Shown here: positions 25,043-32,913 of the stretch, piece after piece
Layout: each line of letters starts with the position of its first letter
Position numbering within the stretch: the first letter of the stretch is position 1
Assembly (NCBI GenBank): GCA_039029915.1
Contig: JBCCFD010000008.1
Location: 1-42,890 of the forward strand
Length of the DNA: 42,890 nt
Source: QQUD01 sp039029915
Lineage (GTDB): Bacteria; Chloroflexota; Anaerolineae; Promineifilales; Promineifilaceae
Direction of reading: 5' to 3'
The notes under the pieces: model-generated
The model's database searches: none
The model's input: the letters and a program-made list of their open reading frames with translations, nothing else
Told to the model about the DNA's origin: nothing
Made by a program: the position numbers and the translations under genes

Positions 25043-25936
25043 CTATAAAATTTGTTGGCCAAGTAGTGAGGCCGCTAAACCGACCGCCAACTTCGCCGTT
25101 TTGTTGTACTCGTCCAAAATTGGGTTTACTTCAACAATGTCTAGGGAGCGGACCCGTTGACTTTCACCTAGAATTTCCATCAACAAATGGGCTTCACGAT
25201 AGCTTAACCCACCGGGAACTGGTGTTCCAACACCTGGTGCTTCATCTGGAACTAGGCTATCCATATCAAGGCTAACGTGGATATGTTCGACATGACTCAG
25301 GCGTTCAAGAGCTTGAGTAGCGATTTGAGCCATGCCTATTTCATCAACATGTCGCATCGTAAAAACATGGATTTTACTGTTGTTCAATCGTATTCGCTCA
25401 TCCTGATCGAGATCTCTAATTCCAACTTGGACAATGTTTTCTGGCTTGAGTTTAGGACCACTGTATCCAATATCGATTAATGAATTTGGACCGTCCCCGA
25501 CAAGGACTGCGACAGGCATACCGTGAATATTCCCTGTAAATGAAGTTTCGGGGGTGTTAAAATCGCCGTGAGCATCAACCCAAATAACGCCGATCTCTTC
25601 TTGCTTGGCGGCCGCGGCAACCGTGCCAATGCTGATACTGTGGTCACCACCAAGAAAGATGGCAAATTCTTTGTCTTGGAGGCATTTTTCGGCTTTTTGG
25701 TAGATGGTTTGACAAACGGCCGTTACTGCCCCAAGCCGATTCTTGCCAGAACTAGCCACTTTTTCTTCGGGATTGGGAACAGACAAATTACCTTCATCGT
25801 AAACAACATGCCCTAATTTTTCAAGACGTGCCTGTAATCCAGCATAGCGGATAGCGCTTGGTCCCATATCAACACCACGGCGGTTTTGACCAAGATCCAT
25901 GGGCACACCAAAAATTCGAATTTGTTTAGTGTTCAA
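25043..25936 (-). CDS. rocF: Arginase
   Basis: Hydrolyses L-arginine to ornithine and urea with a binuclear manganese centre. The 297-residue product has all the metal motifs: GGDHS (96-100), DAHGD (121-125), and SLDMDSLVPDEAPGVGTPVPGG with Asp224 and Asp226. NIHGMP (136-141) is also conserved. The VPMDLGQNRRGVDMGPSAIR opening separates arginase from agmatinase. The start is TTG with GGAGAAGG five bases upstream. It is first in an operon with the ABC exporter. Agmatinase-like specificity is possible but less likely. Confidence 0.93.
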   Translation of the reverse strand: MNTKQIRIFGVPMDLGQNRRGVDMGPSAIRYAGLQARLEKLGHVVYDEGNLSVPNPEEKVASSGKNRLGAVTAVCQTIYQKAEKCLQDKEFAIFLGGDHSISIGTVAAAAKQEEIGVIWVDAHGDFNTPETSFTGNIHGMPVAVLVGDGPNSLIDIGYSGPKLKPENIVQVGIRDLDQDERIRLNNSKIHVFTMRHVDEIGMAQIATQALERLSHVEHIHVSLDMDSLVPDEAPGVGTPVPGGLSYREAHLLMEILGESQRVRSLDIVEVNPILDEYNKTAKLAVGLAASLLGQQIL

Positions 25937-26100
25937 CGGTACCTTCTCCTCTGCAAAATGTTCCCTGAGTAAAGAATCAAATTTAGCGTGGCAAAAACTG
26001 TATTTTCATTTACTTTTGGGTTTAAAGCAATAGAAGATTACCAAATATTTACACAAAGGGGGCCGTTTGAAAAGCGCTTTGTTTATAATTTGCAAAGAGA

Positions 26101-26146
26101 AACAAAAAGAGCCATTGGTTTTCCTTGGAAGTGCCAATGGCTCTTT
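26101..26146 (-). terminator. Intrinsic terminator after the solute-binding protein gene
   Basis: Read on the minus strand, a perfect 13-bp stem (AAAGAGCCATTGG with CCAATGGCTCTTT) with a 15-base loop is followed by TTTTTGTT. It lies 56 bases after the stop of the binding-protein gene. The remaining 25937-26100 is AT-rich arginase upstream sequence with no recognised element. Confidence 0.9.
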
Positions 26147-26201
26147 GCTTAATGACCTGTTAGATCATTTTTTGAATCGTCGAAACTTTGTTGCTTCTTA
26201 C

Positions 26202-28202
26202 TTATTCCTGATTTAAATCAAACATATAGATATTTTGGAGTTCAGTGCCACCAGTTGGGTCTACGCTAAATCCTTCAACATCTGGTCCAGCCGCGGCCAC
26301 AATGAGGCGTAAGAAGGCCGGAATAACGGGTACTTCTTCTGAGAAGATTCGCAGCGCTTCTTTGTGTGCTTCTTCGTATTCTGGTGTGCCTCGCAGTGAT
26401 CCTAGAGCCGTTAAACAAGCCGCGTCAAAATCTTCGTTGACCCAGCCTGTGTTCCCGACGTTACCCCAGCCACCAAGGCCTTCGTCATCTGGGCCAGTTG
26501 TATTGGTGGAGAGATAGAGGTTACAAGATGGTTGAGGTCCAGAAATCCAGGCAAACTCACCTAAATCATAGCGGCGACCAAACAGCGGTCCGTCAGGTCC
26601 ATCTGCAAACCATTCAGAAGCAGGGAGGTAGTAAAGCTCAATATCGATTCCGCAGTCGAGCATATTTTCTTTGAAGATTTGGGTTAACTGCTGACGCATT
26701 TCATTGCCGGTCGTGGTGCCTAAACTTACTTTGAATGGCTCGCCAGCAAATTCACCGTTTGGTCCACCGGGATATTCAAGGAAGCCATCCCCATCAGAAT
26801 CTTCATAACCTGCTTCGGCAAGCAGAGCAAGCGCTCCGTCAACGTCATAGGGGAATTCTGTAACGCCATCCGTTGGATAAAGCGGATGGACGGTTGGGAT
26901 ATAGGTGTGAATCACTTCTGAGCGACCAAAGAGGATGTTGTCAACCATTGATTGACGGTCAGTACACATCGTCATTGCTTGACGCACGCGCACATCTTCG
27001 AACCAGTCTGGGCGACCGATATCGTCACCGAAATCACCGTAGCTGTTAATACCGAAGTCGATATGTTCAAAAACGGTACCTGTTTGGAAGTAAGGCACTA
27101 AGAGTCCGTTGCTTTCCGCCTCAATGAGGAATGGTGATTGTGTGGCATCTAGCCCGTCTTGCGTGCCAATGTCACATGCGCCGGCAATTAATTGCGCTAC
27201 GAGCTGATTGGTATCTTGGATAAAGCGATAGGTGACTGAATCGAGCAGCGGGAATCCCTCATCTGCACGATAGTAGTGAGGATTTGGGGATAGGATGATG
27301 CTGTCACCAGCGATCCATTCATCAATTTGGAAGGGGCCGTCACCAATTGGTAAGCGGCTAGAAACCTCGGCTTCGAGTAGCTCAGCGGCTGACAGACCTT
27401 CCCAGGCGTGTTCTGGAAGCGGTTGCCAAACGTTTGTGAAATAGGTGGGGTCCATAAAGCCCGGCAAGCCTGTCCATTCGAGGGTCAAATCACCAGTTGC
27501 CGCGTAGTTTTGGGTGCGGTCGGTAAGGAATTTCCCTGCTGGTGTATCAGGATCGGCATTTAGATTAAAGCTATAGACGGAGTCTGAGGCTTGTACGGGA
27601 TTGCCATCAGACCAGAAGCGCTGTTTGAGGGTGAAGTTAGCAACGATTTGCTGCATAGAAACGGCCGTTCCATCAAAAACAACGGCTTCCCCATTAGCGT
27701 TCATAATTTCAACACCATCTTCTAAGATCGCAGGATTACCTGCTGAATCAACAACAGCGTCTCCAGCATTTACCTCAACGGTCACTAAAACAGCGTCGCC
27801 ATCACTTAGGCTTGGCAGTTTCTCGATACCGCGAGCTTGCCAATCATAAGAGAATGATGTGATGTTTGATTCAAAGAGAGCCACTTGAACTGCAGTAGCG
27901 GCCAACATATTGGGTCCATACCAATACGTGCTGGCAGGCTCTTGAGCCATACAAATGATGAGGTCTTTAGGTCGTTCTGGTTCAGGTTCTGGGGTAGGTG
28001 TAACAAAGACTGTTTCAGTTTCTGTTACAACAACAGTCACTTCAACAGCTTCCCCTTCTTCAATGACAGTTTCAGTAACTACACGGGTTACTTCCACTTC
28101 TTGAATAATTGGGTCAGTCGTTGCGGTACAGGCAGCCACAACGATTGCTGTGACAAGAATGGCCAATAGATAACCCAATTGGCGTTTTTGGAAAAATTTC
28201 AT
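26202..28202 (-). CDS. Peptide/nickel-type ABC transporter solute-binding lipoprotein (family 5)
   Basis: Extracytoplasmic binding protein anchored by lipid. The ATG at 28202 has GGAGGAA upstream and gives a classic signal: KFFQKRQLG, a hydrophobic core, and a V-A-A-C lipobox with Cys25. An upstream in-frame start at 28265 would spoil the signal peptide. A Val/Thr/Glu stalk (VTRVVTETVIEEGEAVEVTV, then TPTPEPEPERPKD) precedes an SBP_bac_5 domain (TLKQRFWSDGNPVQASD, DIGRPDWFEDVRVRQAMTMC, ALALLAEAGYEDSDGDGF). It has 666 residues. No permease or ATPase gene lies next to it, so it is an orphan binding protein in this window. The stalk style is typical of Chloroflexota. Confidence 0.93.
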   Translation of the reverse strand: MKFFQKRQLGYLLAILVTAIVVAACTATTDPIIQEVEVTRVVTETVIEEGEAVEVTVVVTETETVFVTPTPEPEPERPKDLIICMAQEPASTYWYGPNMLAATAVQVALFESNITSFSYDWQARGIEKLPSLSDGDAVLVTVEVNAGDAVVDSAGNPAILEDGVEIMNANGEAVVFDGTAVSMQQIVANFTLKQRFWSDGNPVQASDSVYSFNLNADPDTPAGKFLTDRTQNYAATGDLTLEWTGLPGFMDPTYFTNVWQPLPEHAWEGLSAAELLEAEVSSRLPIGDGPFQIDEWIAGDSIILSPNPHYYRADEGFPLLDSVTYRFIQDTNQLVAQLIAGACDIGTQDGLDATQSPFLIEAESNGLLVPYFQTGTVFEHIDFGINSYGDFGDDIGRPDWFEDVRVRQAMTMCTDRQSMVDNILFGRSEVIHTYIPTVHPLYPTDGVTEFPYDVDGALALLAEAGYEDSDGDGFLEYPGGPNGEFAGEPFKVSLGTTTGNEMRQQLTQIFKENMLDCGIDIELYYLPASEWFADGPDGPLFGRRYDLGEFAWISGPQPSCNLYLSTNTTGPDDEGLGGWGNVGNTGWVNEDFDAACLTALGSLRGTPEYEEAHKEALRIFSEEVPVIPAFLRLIVAAAGPDVEGFSVDPTGGTELQNIYMFDLNQE

Positions 28203-28439
28203 GTGTAGATTCCTCCGTAAGGATGTTTTATTGACATAACAGTAAAGACGACGGCCGTTTCCCAAAGGGAAAAGATCTATCTAAGTGCCTAATGCTTCGT
28301 CATCCGTCATTTGATGACTAAACATTGAGCAGAAGGTTGACGAAACCTCAAGTTCTGTTCATTGAGACTTGACAGAACACTAGACAGATTCAGAAAACAA
28401 GTATTGGCCAATAGCGCAACTGATATGCGCGATGAGGGC

Positions 28440-28468
28440 ATTATAAGAAAGTTTCTTTAAGGTGTCAA
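28440..28468 (-). promoter_or_regulatory. Consensus sigma-70 type promoter for the solute-binding protein gene
   Basis: On the minus strand TTGACA (28463-28468) and TATAAT (28440-28445) are separated by exactly 17 bases, a perfect consensus pair. Two direct AAAGTATC words (plus-strand view, 28470-28477 and 28492-28499) lie 22 bases apart directly upstream of the -35 and could bind a regulator. The predicted start near 28433 leaves a leader of about 230 bases. It contains GTTCTGT/ACAGAAC (28352-28378) and a GTCAT/ATGAC dyad near 28304-28317. Confidence 0.8.
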
Positions 28469-28531
28469 TAAAGTATCAAATAAGTGGCAAAAAAGTATCA
28501 TTAAGGGGTTTTTGAGTTTAATTTGACGCTT

Positions 28532-28561
28532 TTGGGCTTCAATAGGGCATCGCTTTATAAT
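28532..28561 (+). promoter_or_regulatory. Probable promoter giving a leaderless trmB transcript
   Basis: TATAAT at 28556-28561 is preceded, 18 bases away, by a weak -35 (TTGGGC, 28532-28537). The trmB ATG follows the -10 by only 6 bases, so transcription would start at or next to the A of the ATG. This fits the lack of any Shine-Dalgarno site. Confidence 0.55.
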
Positions 28562-28567
28562 CAAAGA

Positions 28568-29587
28568 ATGTCACAAATCGTTTTATTCCAACGCCAACTT
28601 TCTTGGCCAACCGACTGGTCTAAAGTGTTTGACCGCGAAGCCCCATTTGTTGTTGAAATTGGCTTTGGCGGTGGACACTTCCTGGTTGATCTGGCTCAGA
28701 AACGGCCGTATCAAAATATTCTTGTTGTTGAAATCTCCATCCCTTCAATTCAGAGGGGGGAACGTAAAATCAGAAATTTGGGTCTGACGCACTGCAAGAT
28801 ATTGCAAACCGATGCTCAATTTCTTTTGCAGATGTTATGTAAGCCTGAGTCGATTCAGGAAATTTACATTAACTTCCCTGACCCGTGGCGCAAAGCGGCC
28901 CATCATAATCGACGCTTGATTAATCTGCACTTTCTTGAGCTATTGGCAACGCGAATGGTTAATAACGGCCGTTTAGATATCGCCACCGATCATGCCGATT
29001 ATCAAGACGTCATCACTGAAACACTGGAAAACACTCCTTATTTTTACAGTCGCGCTGAAACAATATTTAACCTAGAGGATCCGGAGCGACTGCGAACAAA
29101 ATATGAGCTAAAAGCGATTCAAGAAGGTCGTATCTGTAAATATTACAAATGGGCGCGCAATGAATTAGCCCCAGCGACCCCATTTCTCCCACCACAGGAG
29201 GTTGAAATGCCCCATATTGTCTTACAAACGCCACTAACTTTGGATGACATTCAATCAGCCTACCAGCCCTTAAAGGCTGATAGTCAAAATATCTACGTTA
29301 AGTTGACTGAAATGTTTAAATCTAATGACGGTCAAAAGCTGTTTATCGAAGCGTATGTCAATGAAAAGCCGCTGGCACAGCGAGTTGGTATCTTAATTCG
29401 TGAGCGTGAGGATAATGAAATTATCATCTTGCTGCATGAAGTTGGCTTTCCAAGATCAACTACAGGGCTCCATTTGGCCATTGCTAAAATTGCCAATTGG
29501 ATTTTAAATTTAAATGAAAGTGGTGAGATTAAAAAAAGTAACCTGCAATTTTCAATATCAGAACTCGACAAAGTTGAGGTATCGTAG
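28568..29587 (+). CDS. trmB: tRNA (guanine46-N7)-methyltransferase with C-terminal domain
   Basis: SAM-dependent methylation of G46 in the tRNA variable loop. Residues 1-215 hold the family motifs: VVEIGFGGGHFL (SAM binding), YINFPDPWRKAAHHNRRLI and ATDHADY. The family's usual length is about 210-240, but this product has 339 residues. The last 120 (from about HIVLQTPLTLDDIQ) form an extra domain of the kind seen in some deep-branching bacteria. An in-frame TTG at 28523 also exists; I prefer the ATG at 28568 because of the -10 element just before it. It is divergent from the solute-binding protein gene. Confidence 0.92.
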   Translation: MSQIVLFQRQLSWPTDWSKVFDREAPFVVEIGFGGGHFLVDLAQKRPYQNILVVEISIPSIQRGERKIRNLGLTHCKILQTDAQFLLQMLCKPESIQEIYINFPDPWRKAAHHNRRLINLHFLELLATRMVNNGRLDIATDHADYQDVITETLENTPYFYSRAETIFNLEDPERLRTKYELKAIQEGRICKYYKWARNELAPATPFLPPQEVEMPHIVLQTPLTLDDIQSAYQPLKADSQNIYVKLTEMFKSNDGQKLFIEAYVNEKPLAQRVGILIREREDNEIIILLHEVGFPRSTTGLHLAIAKIANWILNLNESGEIKKSNLQFSISELDKVEVS

Positions 29588-29655
29588 CAACGGGTAGCCA
29601 ATAACAAAGCTAATAATGTTTAGGGTGTTCAGCCAGCAGCGAATTGGAGCGATGT

Positions 29656-31461
29656 ATGAATGAAAACGGTCAACTGCCGTTTTGGGATATGGAAGTTATT
29701 TTTCCTGGCTTAGAAAGTGAGGCATTTAAAGTTGAATATGCTGATATTGAAAAAGCTGTTGAAACATTAACCACTCAGTTTGATAAGTGGCAAATTGACA
29801 AAACAACGGATAAGCAAATCACCTCTGAGACGGTCCACCGATTTGAAACGATTGCCCAACATCTCAACACATTAATTGATAGATTGAATACGGTCAGTAC
29901 ACACTTAACATGCCTGCTGTCAGTGGATTCTCGAGATGAGCGATCTCAGGCGACTTTAAGCGAACTTCGGCCGATTTTGGCGAATGTCTCTTTGATTGGT
30001 ACCCGATTCACAGCTTGGTTGGGGTCTTTAGACTCGCAGGCATTGATTGAGCGTTCAGATATCGCCAAAAGCCATGCTCATGTGATAAGTCTGGCCCAAG
30101 TTGAGTCAACCCATCTTATGGCACCTATTGAGGAAGCCCTAGCGGCAGAACTCAAATTGAGCGGCAGCAATAGCTGGGTCAAGCTGTTCCAAACTTACAG
30201 CTCTCAAATTATGGTTGATCTCGAATTAAATGGAGAGATGCAGCGCTTGCCGTTAACGGCCGTTCAGAATTTAGCTTTCCACGAAGATCGACACGTACGG
30301 CACACCGCTTATGAGGGGGAACTCGAGGCCCTGAAGAAATCGGCCGTGCCGTTAGCAGCCGCCTTAAACGCTATCAAAGGCGAAGCCATTACGCTAGCAA
30401 ACAGGAGGGGCTGGGACACACCTTTGGATCAGGTGTTGTTTCAGAACGCGATTGATAGACAAACCTTCGCCGCGATGAGCGAGGCTACTCGAAACGCTTT
30501 CCCTGATTTTAGACGATACCTGAAAGCAAGGGCAAAACTGCTCGGGTTACCCGTTTTGCGCTGGTATGATCGCGTGGCCCCAGTAGGGAATGGGGAGATA
30601 AATTGGGCCTATCCAGACGCTAAGCAATTTATTCTTGACCATTTTGGGTCATATTCTGGAAAGATGTTTCAAATGGCAAAACGGGCATTCGATGAAAATT
30701 GGATAGATGTTGCGCCACGGGCTGGAAAACGCGGTGGGGCGTTCTGCTCATCAATTCGACAGGACGAATCTCGGATTATGATGAATTTTGAACCAAGCTT
30801 TGCCAGCGTGGGTACACTGGCTCATGAGTTAGGCCATGCTTACCACAACGTTAATTTAGCCCATCGCCCAGCGTTATTGCGTAAATTGCCCATGACGCTG
30901 GCTGAGACAGCCAGTACATTTTGCCAAAAAATTGTCGAAAATGCGGCCTTAAAAGAGGCCGGTCCTCAAGATCAGCTAATCATATTAGATGGTGTACTTG
31001 AGTATGCAACCCGTGTTGTGATTAGTGCCACAAGCAACTTCATTTTTGAAGATAATCTATTTAAGCAGCGCGCCGTACGGGATCTGTCAGTTGAAGAGCT
31101 TTGTGAGCTAGACAAAGCCGCTCAAAAACAGGGGTTTGGTGAAGCGCTTGACGAAAATTATTTGTACCCTTATCGATGGACATATGTGCCGCATTACTAT
31201 GTTGCTAACTACTACAACTTTCCCTACACGTTTGGCCTATTGTTTGGCTTAGGTTTATATGCGCGTTTTCAGCAAGAGCCTGAATCTTTTAAAGAAGGAT
31301 ATGATGAACTGCTATCAATGACGGGTATGGCGAATGCCGTTTCGCTCGCCGCAAAGTTTGGCATAAATATTCAAGATTTAGCTTTTTGGGAAAGTAGCCT
31401 GGACAATCTACGTCAGGATATTGCTAAATTCGAAGCAGTTGTAAATGAGCGCTGTGGTTAA
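29656..31461 (+). CDS. M3-family oligoendopeptidase (PepF-like)
   Basis: Cytosolic zinc metallopeptidase cleaving oligopeptides. The 601-residue product has the zinc motif HELGH (about residues 390-394, in GTLAHELGHAYHNVNLAHR) followed by the third-ligand region MTLAETASTF. The substrate-loop segment RWTYVPHYYVANYYNFPYTFG, typical of M3B enzymes, is also present. GGAG at 29645-29648 fits the ATG at 29656; a TTG at 29644 is in frame but overlaps that site. One AACGGCCGTT lies at 30255 (LTAVQN). Confidence 0.93.
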   Translation: MNENGQLPFWDMEVIFPGLESEAFKVEYADIEKAVETLTTQFDKWQIDKTTDKQITSETVHRFETIAQHLNTLIDRLNTVSTHLTCLLSVDSRDERSQATLSELRPILANVSLIGTRFTAWLGSLDSQALIERSDIAKSHAHVISLAQVESTHLMAPIEEALAAELKLSGSNSWVKLFQTYSSQIMVDLELNGEMQRLPLTAVQNLAFHEDRHVRHTAYEGELEALKKSAVPLAAALNAIKGEAITLANRRGWDTPLDQVLFQNAIDRQTFAAMSEATRNAFPDFRRYLKARAKLLGLPVLRWYDRVAPVGNGEINWAYPDAKQFILDHFGSYSGKMFQMAKRAFDENWIDVAPRAGKRGGAFCSSIRQDESRIMMNFEPSFASVGTLAHELGHAYHNVNLAHRPALLRKLPMTLAETASTFCQKIVENAALKEAGPQDQLIILDGVLEYATRVVISATSNFIFEDNLFKQRAVRDLSVEELCELDKAAQKQGFGEALDENYLYPYRWTYVPHYYVANYYNFPYTFGLLFGLGLYARFQQEPESFKEGYDELLSMTGMANAVSLAAKFGINIQDLAFWESSLDNLRQDIAKFEAVVNERCG

Positions 31462-31562
31462 AGTTACACTCGTTGTTACTGGGATTAGACCAAAAATTTT
31501 TTTAATTAAACAGGTCAAGATAAAATAAATAAAGTCTGAAATCCGGATCGACCTTTTTTTAC

Positions 31563-32240
31563 ATGAACGCCTTAGAAACAGTTCACGCTAACATGCGCCA
31601 GTGCCGCCTTTGCTTTGAGGCGGGTTACGATATTGTGCCCGGTGCGGTTGTCCGCGGCGTAATGTCTGCCGAGGTGCTATTGATTGGTCAGGCACCGGGC
31701 GTTACGGAAGTAGAAACTAAACGGCCGTTTAATGCGGGGAGCGGTCGGCGGCTATTTCAATGGTTAAGCGCGGCGGGTTGGGAGGAACAGACCTTCCGAG
31801 AGACCCAGTATATGACGGCCGTGACTAAATGTTATCCTGGCAAACATCCTTCGGGAAAGGGGGATCGGGTACCAAGCAAAGCAGAACAAAGGCTGTGCCG
31901 GCCTAATTTAGAGCAAGAAATCCGCCTAGTTCAGCCAAGACTCATGATTTTGGTCGGCGGATTAGCCATCAAACTGCTTTACCCAAAATCTTATCGGCTG
32001 AATCAAATTATTGGCACGGCCGTATACTATCCCTATACTTCATTAAAAGATCCCCTCAATTTTTCTTTTTCTGAAGGTCAATTACAGCAGAGATTTGATC
32101 CTAGCTTAGATAAAAACGGCCGTTGGGTTGTACCCTTACCTCATCCTTCAGGGGCTAGCCTGTGGCCAAATAAACCTGAAAATAAAGCGCTTATTCAAAA
32201 AGCGATCGAGCTGTTAGACGCATGGCGTCAAATGAATTGA
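31563..32240 (+). CDS. Uracil-DNA glycosylase superfamily protein, Fe-S type
   Basis: Probably removes uracil or a related damaged base from DNA. The 225-residue product has motif 1 GQAPG (42-46) and motif 2 HPSG (194-197). Four cysteines (C14, C17, C90, C112) are arranged as in family 4/5 enzymes with a 4Fe-4S cluster. After the GQAPG it reads VTEVETKRPF, not the usual DE.xxGRPF, so substrate use may differ. No Shine-Dalgarno is seen before the ATG. Two AACGGCCGTT copies lie at 31721 and 32115. Confidence 0.86.
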   Translation: MNALETVHANMRQCRLCFEAGYDIVPGAVVRGVMSAEVLLIGQAPGVTEVETKRPFNAGSGRRLFQWLSAAGWEEQTFRETQYMTAVTKCYPGKHPSGKGDRVPSKAEQRLCRPNLEQEIRLVQPRLMILVGGLAIKLLYPKSYRLNQIIGTAVYYPYTSLKDPLNFSFSEGQLQQRFDPSLDKNGRWVVPLPHPSGASLWPNKPENKALIQKAIELLDAWRQMN

Positions 32241-32369
32241 AATGCAAAAAGAAAGATAAACGGGGACAATCAAGTATGTTCCTATCGAGAAAAAAGTTGT
32301 AGAGGTAGAAGAAGGAAAGACAGCGACTTCATTTTGGAAGTGGCTGAACTTAACAGTGTGGGTAATCAG

Positions 32370-32672
32370 ATGAATCAATCCTTGTCATTAAACGAACAGC
32401 AACCAGCCATATCGGTCCCCCTTAGCGAGATCAGAGAACAAATTGAAGCCATTCACTATCAACTTGTTCATCCCAAGCCATCCTCAAAAGAGCTATTAGA
32501 CTCACTTCAGCACGATTTAAGAACTCCGGTAGGGAATATTTTGGCGTGCGTGACCTTGTTGAATATGGAAGGTGAATTGACTGAGTCACAGTCTGAGCTC
32601 GTGAGTATTGTTGAAGATGCAGCTAAAGCGCTGATTAACAAGCTAGATCACGTGCGAAAATTAAGCATATAA
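32370..32672 (+). CDS. Stand-alone histidine-kinase dimerisation (HisKA) domain protein
   Basis: Small protein of 100 residues from the ATG at 32370 (112 from an in-frame TTG at 32334; neither has a clear Shine-Dalgarno). It contains a HisKA H box, LQHDLRTPVGN, with the following helix (SELVSIVEDAAKALINKLDHV), and then stops. There is no ATPase domain, receiver or membrane segment. It could be a phosphotransfer protein, a kinase inhibitor or the remnant of a kinase gene. The stop is clean and no ATPase-domain sequence follows, because a repeat element begins 16 bases later. Confidence 0.75.
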   Translation: MNQSLSLNEQQPAISVPLSEIREQIEAIHYQLVHPKPSSKELLDSLQHDLRTPVGNILACVTLLNMEGELTESQSELVSIVEDAAKALINKLDHVRKLSI

Positions 32673-32687
32673 AATCAAATAAAAATC

Positions 32688-32787
32688 TCTAGCCACATAT
32701 CACTTTTGAATAGCGCGGTGATAAATCACCCCGCAAAAGGTAAATGCGCCCTCTGGGCGGAGCAAACCAAAGTGATATGTAGCTAGA
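32688..32787. mobile_element. 100-bp MITE-like element with 19-bp inverted ends
   Basis: The outer arms are TCTAGCCACATATCACTTT (32688-32706) and AAAGTGATATGTAGCTAGA (32769-32787), complementary except for one base. Inside are two further hairpins, GCGCGGTGAT/ATCACCCCGC and a GCGCCC/GGGCGG stem. The folded form would be a multibranch cruciform. It contains no open reading frame. A non-autonomous transposable element or a structured RNA are both possible. Confidence 0.65.
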
Positions 32788-32812
32788 TAACACCTTAGTT
32801 TTTAATAAACAG

Positions 32813-32850
32813 CAAAAAAGCCCTACCTGTCTTAGTTAGGGCTTTTTTTG
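32813..32850. terminator. Bidirectional intrinsic terminator between the HisKA gene and lon
   Basis: The stem AGCCCTA/TAGGGCT is flanked by A6 on the left and T7 on the right, so it works for both strands. It lies 64 bases after the lon stop (minus strand) and downstream of the HisKA protein on the plus strand. A partial copy of the CCTGAGCTTGTCAAAGG-type repeat word lies at about 32893-32909. Confidence 0.88.
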
Positions 32851-32913
32851 CTTTAGTGCTTCATCTTAAAAAGCGATATATGCCAATGTAGCCTGAGCTT
32901 GTCAAAGGCAATC

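Noticed and set aside
26000..26060. Partial GGGGGCCGTTTG site as another iterated palindrome copy
   Set aside because: It keeps only half of the palindrome; such half-sites are expected by chance and were not counted.
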